Notes: generated by a model not told the origin, from the letters alone. DNA of 64,000 bases from Haloferula rosea (GCF_016595525.1 NZ_JAENII010000003.1:1-64000); one strand, 5' to 3'; shown: positions 25,910 to 42,291, counted from the first letter of the stretch. Numbers and translations: made by a program.

Positions 25910-28363
25910 ATGAACTTGACCCTCAAACGCCATTCAAGCCGCCTCGTCCCTATTCCGCGGTTCGTCGCCACTTTCGCCACGTCCGTACTGCTGACTTCGG
26001 CATCGTATGCACAGACGCCGGGTGACTTCATCGACCCCTCACCTCCAGAGGGTTATGATGGCCAGATCGAGCTCGACATCCGCGATTCGAAACCGGATTG
26101 GAAACCCTACATTCCCAAGGCGGCACCGGAAGGGGCACCCAATGTCCTGTTCATTCTCTACGATGATACCGGGATCGGCGCTTGGTCAGCCTACGGGGGT
26201 CGGATTCAGATGCCCACGCTCGATCGACTCGCCAAAAACGGTCTCACCTACACCCAATGGCACAATACCGCCCTCTGCTCACCGACCCGTTCCACGATTC
26301 TTACGGGGCGCAACCATCACCTCAACGGGATGTCCTGCATCACCGAGGGAGCTCAGGGCTACCCCGGATGGAGTGGACGCATTCCGGCTCAGTGCGCGAC
26401 CGTCGCGCAAGTTCTTCAGGACAGCGGATTCAGCACCTTCTGGCTGGGGAAGAACCATAACGTCGCCGAACCGGATGTCGCGCCAGGCGCGGGCAGGCAA
26501 GAATGGCCGCTCGCCAAGGGTTTCGACCGCTTTTACGGATTCCTCGGAGGCGAAACCAACCAGTGGTTCCCGGATCTCGTGGAGGACAATCGATTCGTCG
26601 AGCAACCGTATGGCCCGGAGGACGGCTATCATCTTTCCAAGGACCTCGCCGACCAAGCGATCCGCATGCTTCGCAACCAGAAGGCGTCGAATCCGTCCCG
26701 CCCGTGGTTCATGTGGTACTGTCCGGGCGCAAATCACGCTCCACATCACGCCCCCGAAGACTACATCGCCAAGTACAAGGGCAAGTTCGATGATGGCTAC
26801 GAAGCGTATCGGGAGTGGGTTCTGGAGAAGATGATCAGTAAGGGCATCATGCCGGAAGGAACGGAGCTGACGCCGCTGAATCCCTTCCCCGAGGACCGGG
26901 CTAACAAGGCGGATTATGTCAGACCTTGGGGCGAACTGAACGAGGACGAAAAGAAGCTGTTCTCCCGCATGGCGGAGGTTTTCGCCGCATTTTCGGAATA
27001 CACCGACGCCCAGGTCGGCCGGTTGATCGACTATCTCGAGGAGACCGGACAACTCGACAACACCCTCGTCATCTACGGTGCCGACAACGGCACCTCGGGT
27101 GAAGGAAGCCCGAGTGGATCCGTGAACGAGAACAAGTTCTTCAACGATTATCCGGACTCACTTGAGGAGAACATGAAGTACCTCGACGTCCTCGGGAGCG
27201 AGGAGACCTACAACCACATGCCGACCGGTTGGGCGGCGGCGTTCTCGACTCCGTTCAAGATGTTCAAGCGCTATTCGCACTCGGGTGGCACCTGTTCGCC
27301 GCTCGTGATCCACTGGCCGAAGGGGATCAAGGCCCGGGGAGAAGTCCGCCATCAGTATTCACACTCTGTGGACATCACGCCAACGATCCTTGAGGCGGTT
27401 GGCCTTGAAATGCCGAGCGTCTACCGCGGAGTTCAACAATGGCCGCTTTCCGGCAAGTCGATGCTCTACAGTTTCGATGCCAAACCGGATGGTCCGACGG
27501 TCCGGGACCGCCAGTATTTCGCCATGCTGGGAACCCGTGGCGTCTGGGAGAAGGGCTGGAAGGCGGTGGCGGTGCACGCGCCGCTCACGGATCGCGGGAA
27601 ATTCCCCGAGGACGAATGGGAGCTGTATCACGTCGATGACGATCGTTCCGAGAACAAGAACCTCGCAAAGGAACACCCGGACAAGCTCAAGGCCTTGGTC
27701 AAAGCGTGGGACGAGGAGGCGGAATCCAACCTCGTACTGCCGCTGGACGACCGGACAGCCGCCCAGATCCTCGCGGTGGAACGGCCCAGCGCCGAGCCGA
27801 TCCGGGAGCGCTATACTTACTATCCGGGAACGACTGCGATTCCCGAGGGCGTCGCCGTCAATGTCAGGAACCGTTCCTACAAGGTTCTTGCAAACGTAAC
27901 CATCGAACAGGACGCGTCGGGAGTGATCTTCGCCCACGGTTCGCGCTTCGGGGGCCACTCCCTGTTCATCAAGGACGGCAAGCTGCACTACGTTTACAAT
28001 TTCCTCGGCATCAAGCCCGAGCAGGAATTCGTTTCGAAGAAAGCTCTCGCCCCCGGCAAGTACACTCTGGGAATGGAGTTCACCCGTGAAGGTGCCGGCG
28101 ATAACCGTGAGAGCCTCGGCAAGACCAAGCTCTACGTGAACGACGAGGTGGTGGCTGAGGGCAAGATGCGCACCCAGCCCGGGAAATTCACCCTCTCCGG
28201 CGATGGCTTGTGCATCGGCTACGACAGTGGCGATGCGGTCAGTGAACAATATCAGTCACCCGGTCGCTTCACTGGGGGTCAGATTCAGTCGGTCGAAGTC
28301 TCCGTCGACGGTGCCGCCTACGAAGACCGCGAACTTGAGCTGCGCCGCGCCCTTCGTGACTGA
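25910..28363 (+). CDS. Secreted arylsulfatase-like sulfatase with C-terminal beta-sandwich
   Basis: An 817-residue sulfatase. Start at 25910 gives a normal signal peptide (cleavage after SASYAQ); an in-frame ATG at 25799 would add 37 residues without signal character. PNVLFILYDDTGIGAWSAYG binds the metal, and LCSPTRSTILTGR at about residue 122 carries the Cys to be converted to formylglycine. ADNGTSGEGSPSG is the second metal cluster. The last about 150 residues form an additional beta-rich domain (SLFIKDGKLHYVYNFLG). The architecture is like large arylsulfatases of Pseudomonas AtsA type (S1_4). Substrate unknown. Confidence 0.92.
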   Translation: MNLTLKRHSSRLVPIPRFVATFATSVLLTSASYAQTPGDFIDPSPPEGYDGQIELDIRDSKPDWKPYIPKAAPEGAPNVLFILYDDTGIGAWSAYGGRIQMPTLDRLAKNGLTYTQWHNTALCSPTRSTILTGRNHHLNGMSCITEGAQGYPGWSGRIPAQCATVAQVLQDSGFSTFWLGKNHNVAEPDVAPGAGRQEWPLAKGFDRFYGFLGGETNQWFPDLVEDNRFVEQPYGPEDGYHLSKDLADQAIRMLRNQKASNPSRPWFMWYCPGANHAPHHAPEDYIAKYKGKFDDGYEAYREWVLEKMISKGIMPEGTELTPLNPFPEDRANKADYVRPWGELNEDEKKLFSRMAEVFAAFSEYTDAQVGRLIDYLEETGQLDNTLVIYGADNGTSGEGSPSGSVNENKFFNDYPDSLEENMKYLDVLGSEETYNHMPTGWAAAFSTPFKMFKRYSHSGGTCSPLVIHWPKGIKARGEVRHQYSHSVDITPTILEAVGLEMPSVYRGVQQWPLSGKSMLYSFDAKPDGPTVRDRQYFAMLGTRGVWEKGWKAVAVHAPLTDRGKFPEDEWELYHVDDDRSENKNLAKEHPDKLKALVKAWDEEAESNLVLPLDDRTAAQILAVERPSAEPIRERYTYYPGTTAIPEGVAVNVRNRSYKVLANVTIEQDASGVIFAHGSRFGGHSLFIKDGKLHYVYNFLGIKPEQEFVSKKALAPGKYTLGMEFTREGAGDNRESLGKTKLYVNDEVVAEGKMRTQPGKFTLSGDGLCIGYDSGDAVSEQYQSPGRFTGGQIQSVEVSVDGAAYEDRELELRRALRD

Positions 28364-28722
28364 TTCGCGAACAGCTTCTCCTGCAGTTCGAGCAGGCTGA
28401 TTTCATTCTGATCTGCAATGGATACAGAACTGATCATGGCTTTGGATTCACCATGGCCGGGGTGATTCACGTCAAATCAGGCAAGTTGATCCCGTTTGAA
28501 GCAGAAGATCCCGTAGCCGCAGTCTATCTCCGGGAATCAGCCGCTCCATTGATCCCTTTCCTTCAAACGATTTAATCGAACGCCCCCAAGGGGCGTGGGG
28601 GGCAATTGGTGAAGACCATTCCCCAAGGACTTCTTGCTGAAACAGGGATGAGCGCTGCAGAGCTCAGCCAGGGTCTCGCCAAACCAGATGGCTCGCAAAG
28701 CCGGGTGTGCCGGCGCCTTTGA
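28360..28722 (+). pseudogene. Fragment of an unrecognised gene interrupted by an in-frame stop
   Basis: Directly after the sulfatase stop, one frame is protein-like for 71 codons (including ADFILICNGYRTDHGFGFT and AAVYLRESAAPLIPFLQTI), meets a TAA at 28573, and continues in the same frame for 48 codons (LLAETGMSAAELSQGLAKPD, resembling a helix-turn-helix) to TGA at 28720. There is no ATG at the front, so an N-terminal part has been lost. It could be the remains of a small regulator or DNA-binding protein. Family not identified. The remaining 28723-28850 shows nothing else. Confidence 0.35.
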
Positions 28723-28850
28723 ACATTCTTATCTACTTCTAGGGATCCCCCACCCGAAGGACATCCGTCGCCTTTACCGACTCTTAACAATTCTTGGTCT
28801 GCCGGGGCGCAACCCTTCGCCGAGAAGACGGTTCATCCTGAAAACCCGGC

Positions 28851-31800
28851 ATGAAGCGACTTCTCTTCCTCACCACTTCCCTCCTCCTGCCCCTCGCGGC
28901 CGCCCCGCTCGAGAGCTCATGGTTGACCGATCTGTCCGGGCAGTATGCCCGGATCTACCCGACCACCGCCGACGAATCGGCGAATGCCGCGACGACGAGC
29001 TGGCTGCACCCGAACGGCGGCGCCGGCCAACCCCAGCCGACCTATGCGGGGGTCAACGAGATCTCGAGAACGTCCACGGATCTCTACATCCGGACCAGTG
29101 GTCTCGCATTCCATGTCATGGGACCCTGGTATGGAGGAAACGGAAGCCTCTTCCCCAACTACCCCTCCAACATCGCTCAAACGGCAAGGTTTCCGCTGGC
29201 CCCCGAGGTCGCACCTGCACCCAAACCGCTCACCGGACTCGGAGCCATCGGCTACTTCGTCGATGGCGTGGCGATGTTCGACTCAAGGGATGCCTTTTCC
29301 TTCATCAGCGCCACCCAGAGCGATGCAGGGCCACCCACCGTGCCGAATCGGGGCGACGGCATCTGGAACCGAGATGCCTTCGTCAACGAGTCCGACACCT
29401 TCGACCCCGCCCTCGCCCACCAGGCCGGAGGCACCCACCACTACCACGCCAACCCCTTCGGCCTGCGACACCTCCTCGGGGATTCCGTCAACTACGACGC
29501 CTCCAGTAACTCCTACACCGAAGCCCCGAACGGACAACACTCCCCCATCCTCGCGTGGACTTTCGACGGCTTCCCCCTCTACGGACCCTACGGCTACTCC
29601 GACCCGATGGATCCGGAGAGCGGAGTCCGCCGCATGAGTTCCGGGTATCAGAAGCGGGATGGCAGCAACGGCTCCACCAACCTCATCTCCACCGGGCGGA
29701 CCTCTCTCCCCGAGTGGATCACCCGTAACGAACCCTCGAGAACCAACCCACTGGCAACCGGCCAGCACGGCCCCAACGTCAACCCAACCTATACACTCGG
29801 CCACTACCTCGAGGACTACGCCTACAAGGGCGACTTGGGAATGACCCATGGAGTGGATTTTGATCTGAACGAATACAACGTCCGCTACTGCGTCACGCCT
29901 GAGTTCCCGGGCGGCACCTGGGCCTACTTCTCCTGCATCGCCGCGGATGGCACTCCGGTCTTTCCCTACAATATCAGCCGCTACTACTTCGGAACGGTCC
30001 AGGGGGCCAACAACGTCAACCTTCCCGCCGGCCGATCGGTGATCTTCGAGGGTGGCCCCGAGACCGACCTGGCACTGCAGGATCTCGAAGTCGACCCGGG
30101 CAACGGAGACATCACGCTGACATGGTCCACCGCCGAGGGGGGCCAGTACACCATCGAACGATCCAACCTCCAGGACCCCTGGGTCCCTCTCGCCACGCGC
30201 CGTGCCGATGCAGCCAGAACCACCATCGCGGACCCGGGTCGCGCCGCCACCGAGAGGGCGCACTTTTACCGCGGTGAACTCGACTACCTCGCCCCCTTCG
30301 ATGACAACGGCTACGACTACGACAACTCCATCGTCGGAACGCCTCCCCGCCACAACGTCCTGCTCCTGATCCTTGATGACTGGGGCATCGATGCCTCCGA
30401 GCTCTACAACTCCCCCGGACCCGGCATCCAACTCGCCAACATGCCGACTCTGGAGACCCTCGCCCATGCCGGACTCCTCTTCACCCGTGGCTATTCCCAA
30501 CCGATCTGCTCCCCCACACGAGCCACCCTGCTGACCGGGCGCCACCCCTATCAGCACACCGTCGGGAACCCCCAGGCGGACTCCACCCTGCCTGACAGCG
30601 AACTCACTTTTCCCGAAATCATGGCCACCGAATCACCCGACTACCGGCTCGGTTCGTTCGGCAAATGGCACCTCGGCTCCGGCACCTCGGGACCCGCCGA
30701 CACCGGCGGCTGGCCGAACTTCACCGGCACCCTCACCGGCGGGGTCCAGGACTACGCGTCGTGGACCCGCGTGAAGATCGTCAATGGCACGACCACTGAC
30801 AGCGGCACAGGGATCAACAGCCTCGTCCCCGGAACTTACAGCAGCCCCTACGCCACCTCGGTTCAGGTCGATGAAGCCTCCTCCTTCATCGCCGCCCAGG
30901 GGGACGAGCCCTGGGTGGTATGGATGGGCTTCAACGCCCCGCACGATCCCTTCCACGACTCCGCCCCCTACGTCACGCCGACCCAGGGCTATTCGACCAC
31001 CGGCACCACCAACAAAGACAACTACATCCGCATGCTCGAAGCACTCGACCATGAGATCGGACGCCTTCTCGAAGTCGTGGACCTCGCCACCACCAACATC
31101 ATCGTCGTCGGTGACAATGGGACCCCGGGGCAGGTGGATCAATCTCCTGCGGGCGGCATCGCCGGAGCGAAAGGATCACTCAATGAGGGAGGCATTCACG
31201 TGCCGTTCTTCGCCGTCGGCCCCGATGTGATCGCGACCGGCACCACCGACAAGATGGTCCACGTGGTCGACCTGTTCTCCACCATCCTCGAGATCGCCGG
31301 CATCAATGTTCCCAATGCCACCCAAGGCATCGAGATTCACTCCCGTTCGCTCCTCCCCATCTTCCACGGGCACGACGCGATGGACCGGTGTGTGATCGCG
31401 GAAAAATTCGGGCTCGATCCCGCCACTGACGGTCGCGCCCTGATGCTCGACGACTGGCCGCAGTATAAACTCGTGTCGGTTCAGGACGTCACGGACGCCG
31501 ACGACATCCCGGTCTACCAGATGTATGCCCTCGGTTCCAACGGAGTGGAATCCACCACCCTCACGACCCCGCCGAACCCCGGAGACGCCCACGAGGCTGC
31601 CTACCAGGCACTGGTGGCCAAGAATCAATCACTCATACCTCCCACACCTGCAGGCCCCACGCTCTATCTCGAACTTCCGACCACACCCTCCGGCCCGGCA
31701 GGGGTGCCCCCGAACCTCGCCATGAACCCGATCTCGATCACCATCGACGGCGTCCCGGCCACCTTCATTGCGCGGGTCGATGTCAATGGCGCCCCGGACC

Positions 31801-31952
31801 AGTATTCGGTCCAATGCACGCTCCCCGACAGCAGTGGAGCCCCATACGATCCGGTCAACACGCCTGCCATCGTCACCTTTCCCGACAACCCGAACAACCC
31901 GACGGGAGGGAATCGCGTTTTCCAGGCCATCGCCATCACTACGGCTCCCTAG
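28851..31952 (+). CDS. YHYH-domain and sulfatase fusion protein
   Basis: A 1033-residue secreted protein (signal peptide residues 1-20, ending PLAAAPLES). Residues about 60-400 are a YHYH domain with GGTHHYHANPFG and SPILAWTFDGFPLYGPYGYS, a family of putative metal-binding secreted proteins. Residues about 410-470 are a beta-type linker. From about residue 500 a sulfatase domain follows: HNVLLLILDDWG, PICSPTRATLLTGRHPYQHT (Cys near residue 553) and VVGDNGTPGQVDQSPAGG. The end (residues 960-1033) is an extra beta domain. The sulfatase motifs look intact. I know of no standard architecture joining these domains. It lies upstream of an EF-hand protein and an MbnP-MbnH fusion. Confidence 0.9.
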   Translation: MKRLLFLTTSLLLPLAAAPLESSWLTDLSGQYARIYPTTADESANAATTSWLHPNGGAGQPQPTYAGVNEISRTSTDLYIRTSGLAFHVMGPWYGGNGSLFPNYPSNIAQTARFPLAPEVAPAPKPLTGLGAIGYFVDGVAMFDSRDAFSFISATQSDAGPPTVPNRGDGIWNRDAFVNESDTFDPALAHQAGGTHHYHANPFGLRHLLGDSVNYDASSNSYTEAPNGQHSPILAWTFDGFPLYGPYGYSDPMDPESGVRRMSSGYQKRDGSNGSTNLISTGRTSLPEWITRNEPSRTNPLATGQHGPNVNPTYTLGHYLEDYAYKGDLGMTHGVDFDLNEYNVRYCVTPEFPGGTWAYFSCIAADGTPVFPYNISRYYFGTVQGANNVNLPAGRSVIFEGGPETDLALQDLEVDPGNGDITLTWSTAEGGQYTIERSNLQDPWVPLATRRADAARTTIADPGRAATERAHFYRGELDYLAPFDDNGYDYDNSIVGTPPRHNVLLLILDDWGIDASELYNSPGPGIQLANMPTLETLAHAGLLFTRGYSQPICSPTRATLLTGRHPYQHTVGNPQADSTLPDSELTFPEIMATESPDYRLGSFGKWHLGSGTSGPADTGGWPNFTGTLTGGVQDYASWTRVKIVNGTTTDSGTGINSLVPGTYSSPYATSVQVDEASSFIAAQGDEPWVVWMGFNAPHDPFHDSAPYVTPTQGYSTTGTTNKDNYIRMLEALDHEIGRLLEVVDLATTNIIVVGDNGTPGQVDQSPAGGIAGAKGSLNEGGIHVPFFAVGPDVIATGTTDKMVHVVDLFSTILEIAGINVPNATQGIEIHSRSLLPIFHGHDAMDRCVIAEKFGLDPATDGRALMLDDWPQYKLVSVQDVTDADDIPVYQMYALGSNGVESTTLTTPPNPGDAHEAAYQALVAKNQSLIPPTPAGPTLYLELPTTPSGPAGVPPNLAMNPISITIDGVPATFIARVDVNGAPDQYSVQCTLPDSSGAPYDPVNTPAIVTFPDNPNNPTGGNRVFQAIAITTAP

Positions 31953-32158
31953 CAGGCCACGATTCGGAAGCCGTTAGGGACACATATGCTGGCGTGCGGT
32001 GACTCATCAAAGCCACCCATGTGATCACAAGATCTTCTCATCGTTTCGATCTCTTTGGACGGTTCCGCTCTTCCCTGACGAAAGATTTACAATCGATCCG
32101 CCCTTCCACATCAGAGATTTACAATCAGAGCATTCACTCAGTCATGCCAACCCGCACA

Positions 32159-32677
32159 ATGAACATGACAAACCACCCCATCATTCCCGCCCTCGCACTC
32201 GGCCTGCTGTTTCCCACAGTCGTATCGGCCATGCCTCCCGGCCCACCACCCCATCCCGTCGTCGAGAAGCTCGACAGGAATCAGGATGGCGAACTATCCG
32301 CCCGGGAGATCAAGAACGCCAGCAAAGCCCTGTCCAAGCTCGATGAGGACGATGACAAGGCGCTGAGCAGCGAAGAAATGCGCCCCGAACCCCCTCGCGA
32401 AGAGCGCCGGGGCAAGCGCAACGACGAGAACCAGGAGCGCCCTCCCGGACCTCCACCATCACCCCTTGTGAGCGCGATCGATACCGACGGTGACGGCTCC
32501 CTTTCTGAAGCCGAAATCGCTGCGGCCCCGGAATCCCTCCTCAAGCTCGATACCGACGGCGACGGCGAACTCAGCACCGAAGAAGCCGGATTGGGCCGCA
32601 GACAAGGCCCCCGCGGACAAGGAGGCCCACCTCAAGGCGGACAGGGCGGACCTCCTCCTGGAGGCCCTCGCCGCTGA
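32159..32677 (+). CDS. Secreted EF-hand calcium-binding protein
   Basis: About 172 residues, signal peptide (ending VVSAM), and four EF-hand-type loops: DRNQDGELSAREI, DEDDDKALSSEEM, DTDGDGSLSEAEI and DTDGDGELSTEEA. The first, third and fourth keep the DxDxDG-like calcium ligands; the second is weaker (no Gly). The middle is Pro/Arg/Glu-rich and the C-terminus is Gly/Gln/Pro-rich. Start candidates at 32144, 32159 and 32165 differ by a few residues. It probably binds calcium outside the cytoplasm and may stabilise secreted enzymes or sense divalent ions; no catalytic domain is present. Confidence 0.8.
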   Translation: MNMTNHPIIPALALGLLFPTVVSAMPPGPPPHPVVEKLDRNQDGELSAREIKNASKALSKLDEDDDKALSSEEMRPEPPREERRGKRNDENQERPPGPPPSPLVSAIDTDGDGSLSEAEIAAAPESLLKLDTDGDGELSTEEAGLGRRQGPRGQGGPPQGGQGGPPPGGPRR

Positions 32678-32858
32678 TCCAAGGAAACCCTCAACCCACC
32701 CCATCGAGGCTCACTGCCGGTTCCCCAAGTGAGCGTCGATGGGGTCGCCTCTTCATGAAACCGTGTTCCTTGTCTGGAAGCGGGAAGCACTCAGGGGATT
32801 CGTGCTTTCCGACGCCCCCCCGGAATCGTCAGAGTCAAGCGACCGACCCCCACCCGGA

Positions 32859-34628
32859 ATGACCATGTCGAGCGTCGACCCCCCAGCCCTGATCAATCGA
32901 GGCATCTCTGTTCATGGATCTGCGCTGCTTGCGGCAGTCATCCTCGCCATCTCGAACGCTTCCGCCGCCTCGCTCGACCTCGTTTTCACCCACTTTGATT
33001 CCAGTGCCCCCCTCCGTTTCGACTCACTCAGATACAAGAACCATGCCGGCGAGGGATACTCATCCACCCGCTTGGCCTATCTGATCCACGATGTTCGTCT
33101 GGCCGGGGCGGAAGGCGCGGCCAGCCAGCACTCAGACACGGTTGGATTCATCGATGCCACCCGCTCCCGCGACCGGATCCGCATCCACGACGTGACGCCC
33201 GGGCACTATCAGTCCATCACCTTCCACGTCGGCCTCGACTCCGCACTCAATCATTCCGACCCGGCCGGCTACATCGCCGACCACCCCCTGAATCCCAACC
33301 TCAACCGGCTTCACTGGGACTGGCAGGGCGGCTACATCTTCATGGCCCTCGAAGGACACTGGAGGAAGCAGGGGGCTACCCTCCCGGAAGGCTACGCCTA
33401 CCACTTCGCCAACGACAACAATCGCACCACCATCACCCTCAACGCCGGGATCGAAGTGACTGACGAGACCGAAGTCGTGCTCGGCCTGGACCTCGCAAAA
33501 CTGCTGCGGGGTCTTTCCTTCGAGAAGGATGGCGCCACTACCCACTCCCAGGCAGGCGACCCGGTCGCGAGTCAGCTGAAGAACAACCTGCCCGAAGCGT
33601 TTGAGGTGCTCCATGTTCGTCAAGGCATCGAGATGCCGGCGCAACCCAGGCTCATCCCCATCGACCTGCCCGCTTCACCCACGCCCTTTTCCGTCTCCTT
33701 CCCCAGACACATCCCTATCCCGAAGCTCCCCCTCGACAACCCACTCATCGCCGAGCGGGTGGCCCTCGGAGAACGACTCTTCCACGACAGGCTCCTGTCC
33801 AGAACGCAGGAGATCTCCTGTGCTTCATGCCATCAGGGACAGGTCATGTCTGACCCCCGCCGCTTCAGTCTCGGCGTCGAGGGCCAGCCAGGACCACGCC
33901 ACTCCATGCCGCTCTTCAATCTCGCGTGGAAGGACGATTTCTTCTGGGACGGTCGGGCATCCTCGCTGCGCTCACAGGCACTCGTCCCCATCGAAGACCA
34001 CCTGGAGATGGACAACTCCATCAAAAAGGTCATCAAGAAGCTGGAGGCCGCCCCCGACTACCCCGGTCAATTCGCCAAGGCATTCGGCAGTGGCCGGATC
34101 ACGGGAGAAACCATCGGATTGGCGATCGAGAACTTCCTGCTGACGAAAATGAGTTTCGACTCGAAGTTCGATCGCTCGATGAAGGGGCAGACCGAGCTAA
34201 GCGCCGAGGAAAAGCGCGGCTTCGAGCTGTTTTTCACCGAATCCGAACCCCGACTCGATCGCCGGGGTGCCGACTGCTTCCATTGCCACGGCGGCGCCCT
34301 CTTCACCGATCACGGTTTTCACAACACTGGTCTGCCGCCGACCGAGGACCTTGGACTGGAGGCCACCACCGGTAGGAAAAGCGACCGCTACAAGTTCAGC
34401 ACCCCATCGCTGCGGAACATCGCCCTCACCGCCCCCTACATGCATGATGGTCGCTTTGCCACGCTTGAGGAGGTCATCGATCACTACAACACCCCCTTCG
34501 AGTTGTCCCCCACCCTCGACCCCAACCTCGCGAAGCATCCGCAGGGACTGGGGCTGAACGAAGCCGACAAGAAGGCTCTCGTGGCCTTCCTGAGGAGCCT
34601 GACCGATCCCGCGATGCAGGAACGCTGA
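32859..34628 (+). CDS. MbnP-MbnH fusion: copper-binding-type protein plus di-haem cytochrome c peroxidase-like maturase
   Basis: A 589-residue secreted protein. Residues about 35-270 form an MbnP-type domain (LDLVFTHFDSSAPLRFDS and WDWQGGYIFMALEGHW, the latter with the conserved Trp-rich stretch). Residues about 280-589 are a MauG/CcpA-like di-haem domain with CASCH at about residue 321 and CFHCH at about 473, plus ADCFHCHGGALFTDHGFHNTG and TPSLRNIALTAPYMHDGRF. In methanotrophs and other bacteria, MbnH oxidises a tryptophan of separately encoded MbnP to kynurenine, creating a copper site. Here both lie in one chain. Start at 32859 begins the signal peptide. A role in copper handling is inferred. 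Confidence 0.88.
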   Translation: MTMSSVDPPALINRGISVHGSALLAAVILAISNASAASLDLVFTHFDSSAPLRFDSLRYKNHAGEGYSSTRLAYLIHDVRLAGAEGAASQHSDTVGFIDATRSRDRIRIHDVTPGHYQSITFHVGLDSALNHSDPAGYIADHPLNPNLNRLHWDWQGGYIFMALEGHWRKQGATLPEGYAYHFANDNNRTTITLNAGIEVTDETEVVLGLDLAKLLRGLSFEKDGATTHSQAGDPVASQLKNNLPEAFEVLHVRQGIEMPAQPRLIPIDLPASPTPFSVSFPRHIPIPKLPLDNPLIAERVALGERLFHDRLLSRTQEISCASCHQGQVMSDPRRFSLGVEGQPGPRHSMPLFNLAWKDDFFWDGRASSLRSQALVPIEDHLEMDNSIKKVIKKLEAAPDYPGQFAKAFGSGRITGETIGLAIENFLLTKMSFDSKFDRSMKGQTELSAEEKRGFELFFTESEPRLDRRGADCFHCHGGALFTDHGFHNTGLPPTEDLGLEATTGRKSDRYKFSTPSLRNIALTAPYMHDGRFATLEEVIDHYNTPFELSPTLDPNLAKHPQGLGLNEADKKALVAFLRSLTDPAMQER

Positions 34629-34836
34629 CCGTCCGCCCCTGGAGCCGGAACGACCTGCCGACTAAGGGATCATTCTCAAGGAGCCGATTTCAGCCGCCCC
34701 TGCGCCCGGTTCCTGCCCCATTCCACGGCAGAACCGGGGGACATCCTGATATCAGACTCCGGTCTTGCGGCCTCCCCCGCGAAGGGATTCACTCATCCCA
34801 ACCCAGAGCACCTGCTAACAACCCAGCCACCTACCC

Positions 34837-41015
<6,179 letters not shown>

Positions 41016-41044
41016 ACACCGATCACTCCAGACCCCGACAACCC

Positions 41045-42220
41045 ATGCCACTTCCTCTCAACCCACCACTGGCCGACCTGGCTGGTGACGCTGCCGACCA
41101 ACTCCGATCCGCATTTGGCAGTGAAGCAAGCATCACCGCTGCCGCTCCCGGTCGCGTGAATCTGATTGGTGAGCACATCGACTACTGCGACGGCTTCGTG
41201 CTTCCCTTCGCAATCGATCGCTACATCGTGATCGCCGCCTGTGGAAACGGTACCCAGGAAGCACGCATCGGATCCACCGGGCAGGATCCGGTGCATCTCG
41301 ATCTGAGCAAAAAACAGGAAGTCGGCGAGCCGAAGTGGGCGAACTACATTCGCGGTGTCATTCGTGGTTTCCAGGACCGTGGACACAGCGTTCCGGGCTT
41401 CGATGCATGGATTGTTTCCTCCGTCCCCCTCGGTGCCGGGCTCTCCTCATCCGCCGCCCTCGAATGCGCAGTCGCCACTCTGCTTGAAGGCCTACTCGAC
41501 ACCGTGCTCGACACCCGGGAGAAGGCGCTTCTCGCCCAGAAGGCGGAGCACGAGTTCGCAGGAGTCCCCTGCGGCATCATGGACCAGTATGCCTCCGCCT
41601 TCGGCCAGGCAAACCGCCTGATCCTGATCGATTGCCAGAGCGGCGAACCGGAACTTGTGCCCTTCGAGAACCCGGACCTCACCGTGCTCATCTCCAATAC
41701 CAATGTGAGCCACGAGCTCTCCGACGGAGGCTACGCCGCCCGGCGCAAGAACACCGAGGATGGACTTCAGATCATCGGCAAGGACTCATGGAGGGATGTC
41801 AGCATGGACGATGTCACCGCCAAGTGGAACGAACTCGGCGAGCCTGTCGACCGGCGCTCCAGACACGTCGTCGGGGAGATCCAGCGCACGGTCGATGCCG
41901 CGAAGGCCCTGGAGTCGAACGACTTCGAAGCACTCGGACCCTTGATGTCCGCCAGCCATGACTCCCTGAAGGATGACTTCGAGGTGTCTTGCGAGGAGCT
42001 CGACATCATGGTCGACATCGCCCGCCGCATCGGCCGCGAAGGCGGGGTGATCGGCGCCCGCATGACGGGTGGAGGATTCGGCGGATCCACCGTGACTCTC
42101 TGCGAATCCAGCAAGGCGGCAGAAATCGCCGACACCCTCGAGCGCGAATACAAGGCCGCGACGGGCATCACGCCCGAGATCTTCGCATCCCGCCCATCGC
42201 GGGGAGCTCACCTGCTTTGA
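41045..42220 (+). CDS. galK: Galactokinase
   Basis: A 391-residue GHMP kinase that phosphorylates galactose at C1 (Leloir pathway). The signature GRVNLIGEHIDYCDGFVLPF, the ATP loop VPLGAGLSSSAALE and the C-terminal RMTGGGFGGSTVTL are all present. It follows beta-galactosidase by 29 bases, which is consistent with cotranscription. GalT and GalE are not in the window. Confidence 0.95.
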   Translation: MPLPLNPPLADLAGDAADQLRSAFGSEASITAAAPGRVNLIGEHIDYCDGFVLPFAIDRYIVIAACGNGTQEARIGSTGQDPVHLDLSKKQEVGEPKWANYIRGVIRGFQDRGHSVPGFDAWIVSSVPLGAGLSSSAALECAVATLLEGLLDTVLDTREKALLAQKAEHEFAGVPCGIMDQYASAFGQANRLILIDCQSGEPELVPFENPDLTVLISNTNVSHELSDGGYAARRKNTEDGLQIIGKDSWRDVSMDDVTAKWNELGEPVDRRSRHVVGEIQRTVDAAKALESNDFEALGPLMSASHDSLKDDFEVSCEELDIMVDIARRIGREGGVIGARMTGGGFGGSTVTLCESSKAAEIADTLEREYKAATGITPEIFASRPSRGAHLL

Positions 42221-42291
42221 GCGAAGGCAAGTTCGGACCGGACTGACGGATTCATTGGGAAGATTGCCGTTCACCCGACGTATTTCGTCGA

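Noticed and set aside
28572-28790. 72-codon minus-strand ORF after the sulfatase
   Set aside because: Weak composition and no start signal; the plus-strand frame in this place is more protein-like.
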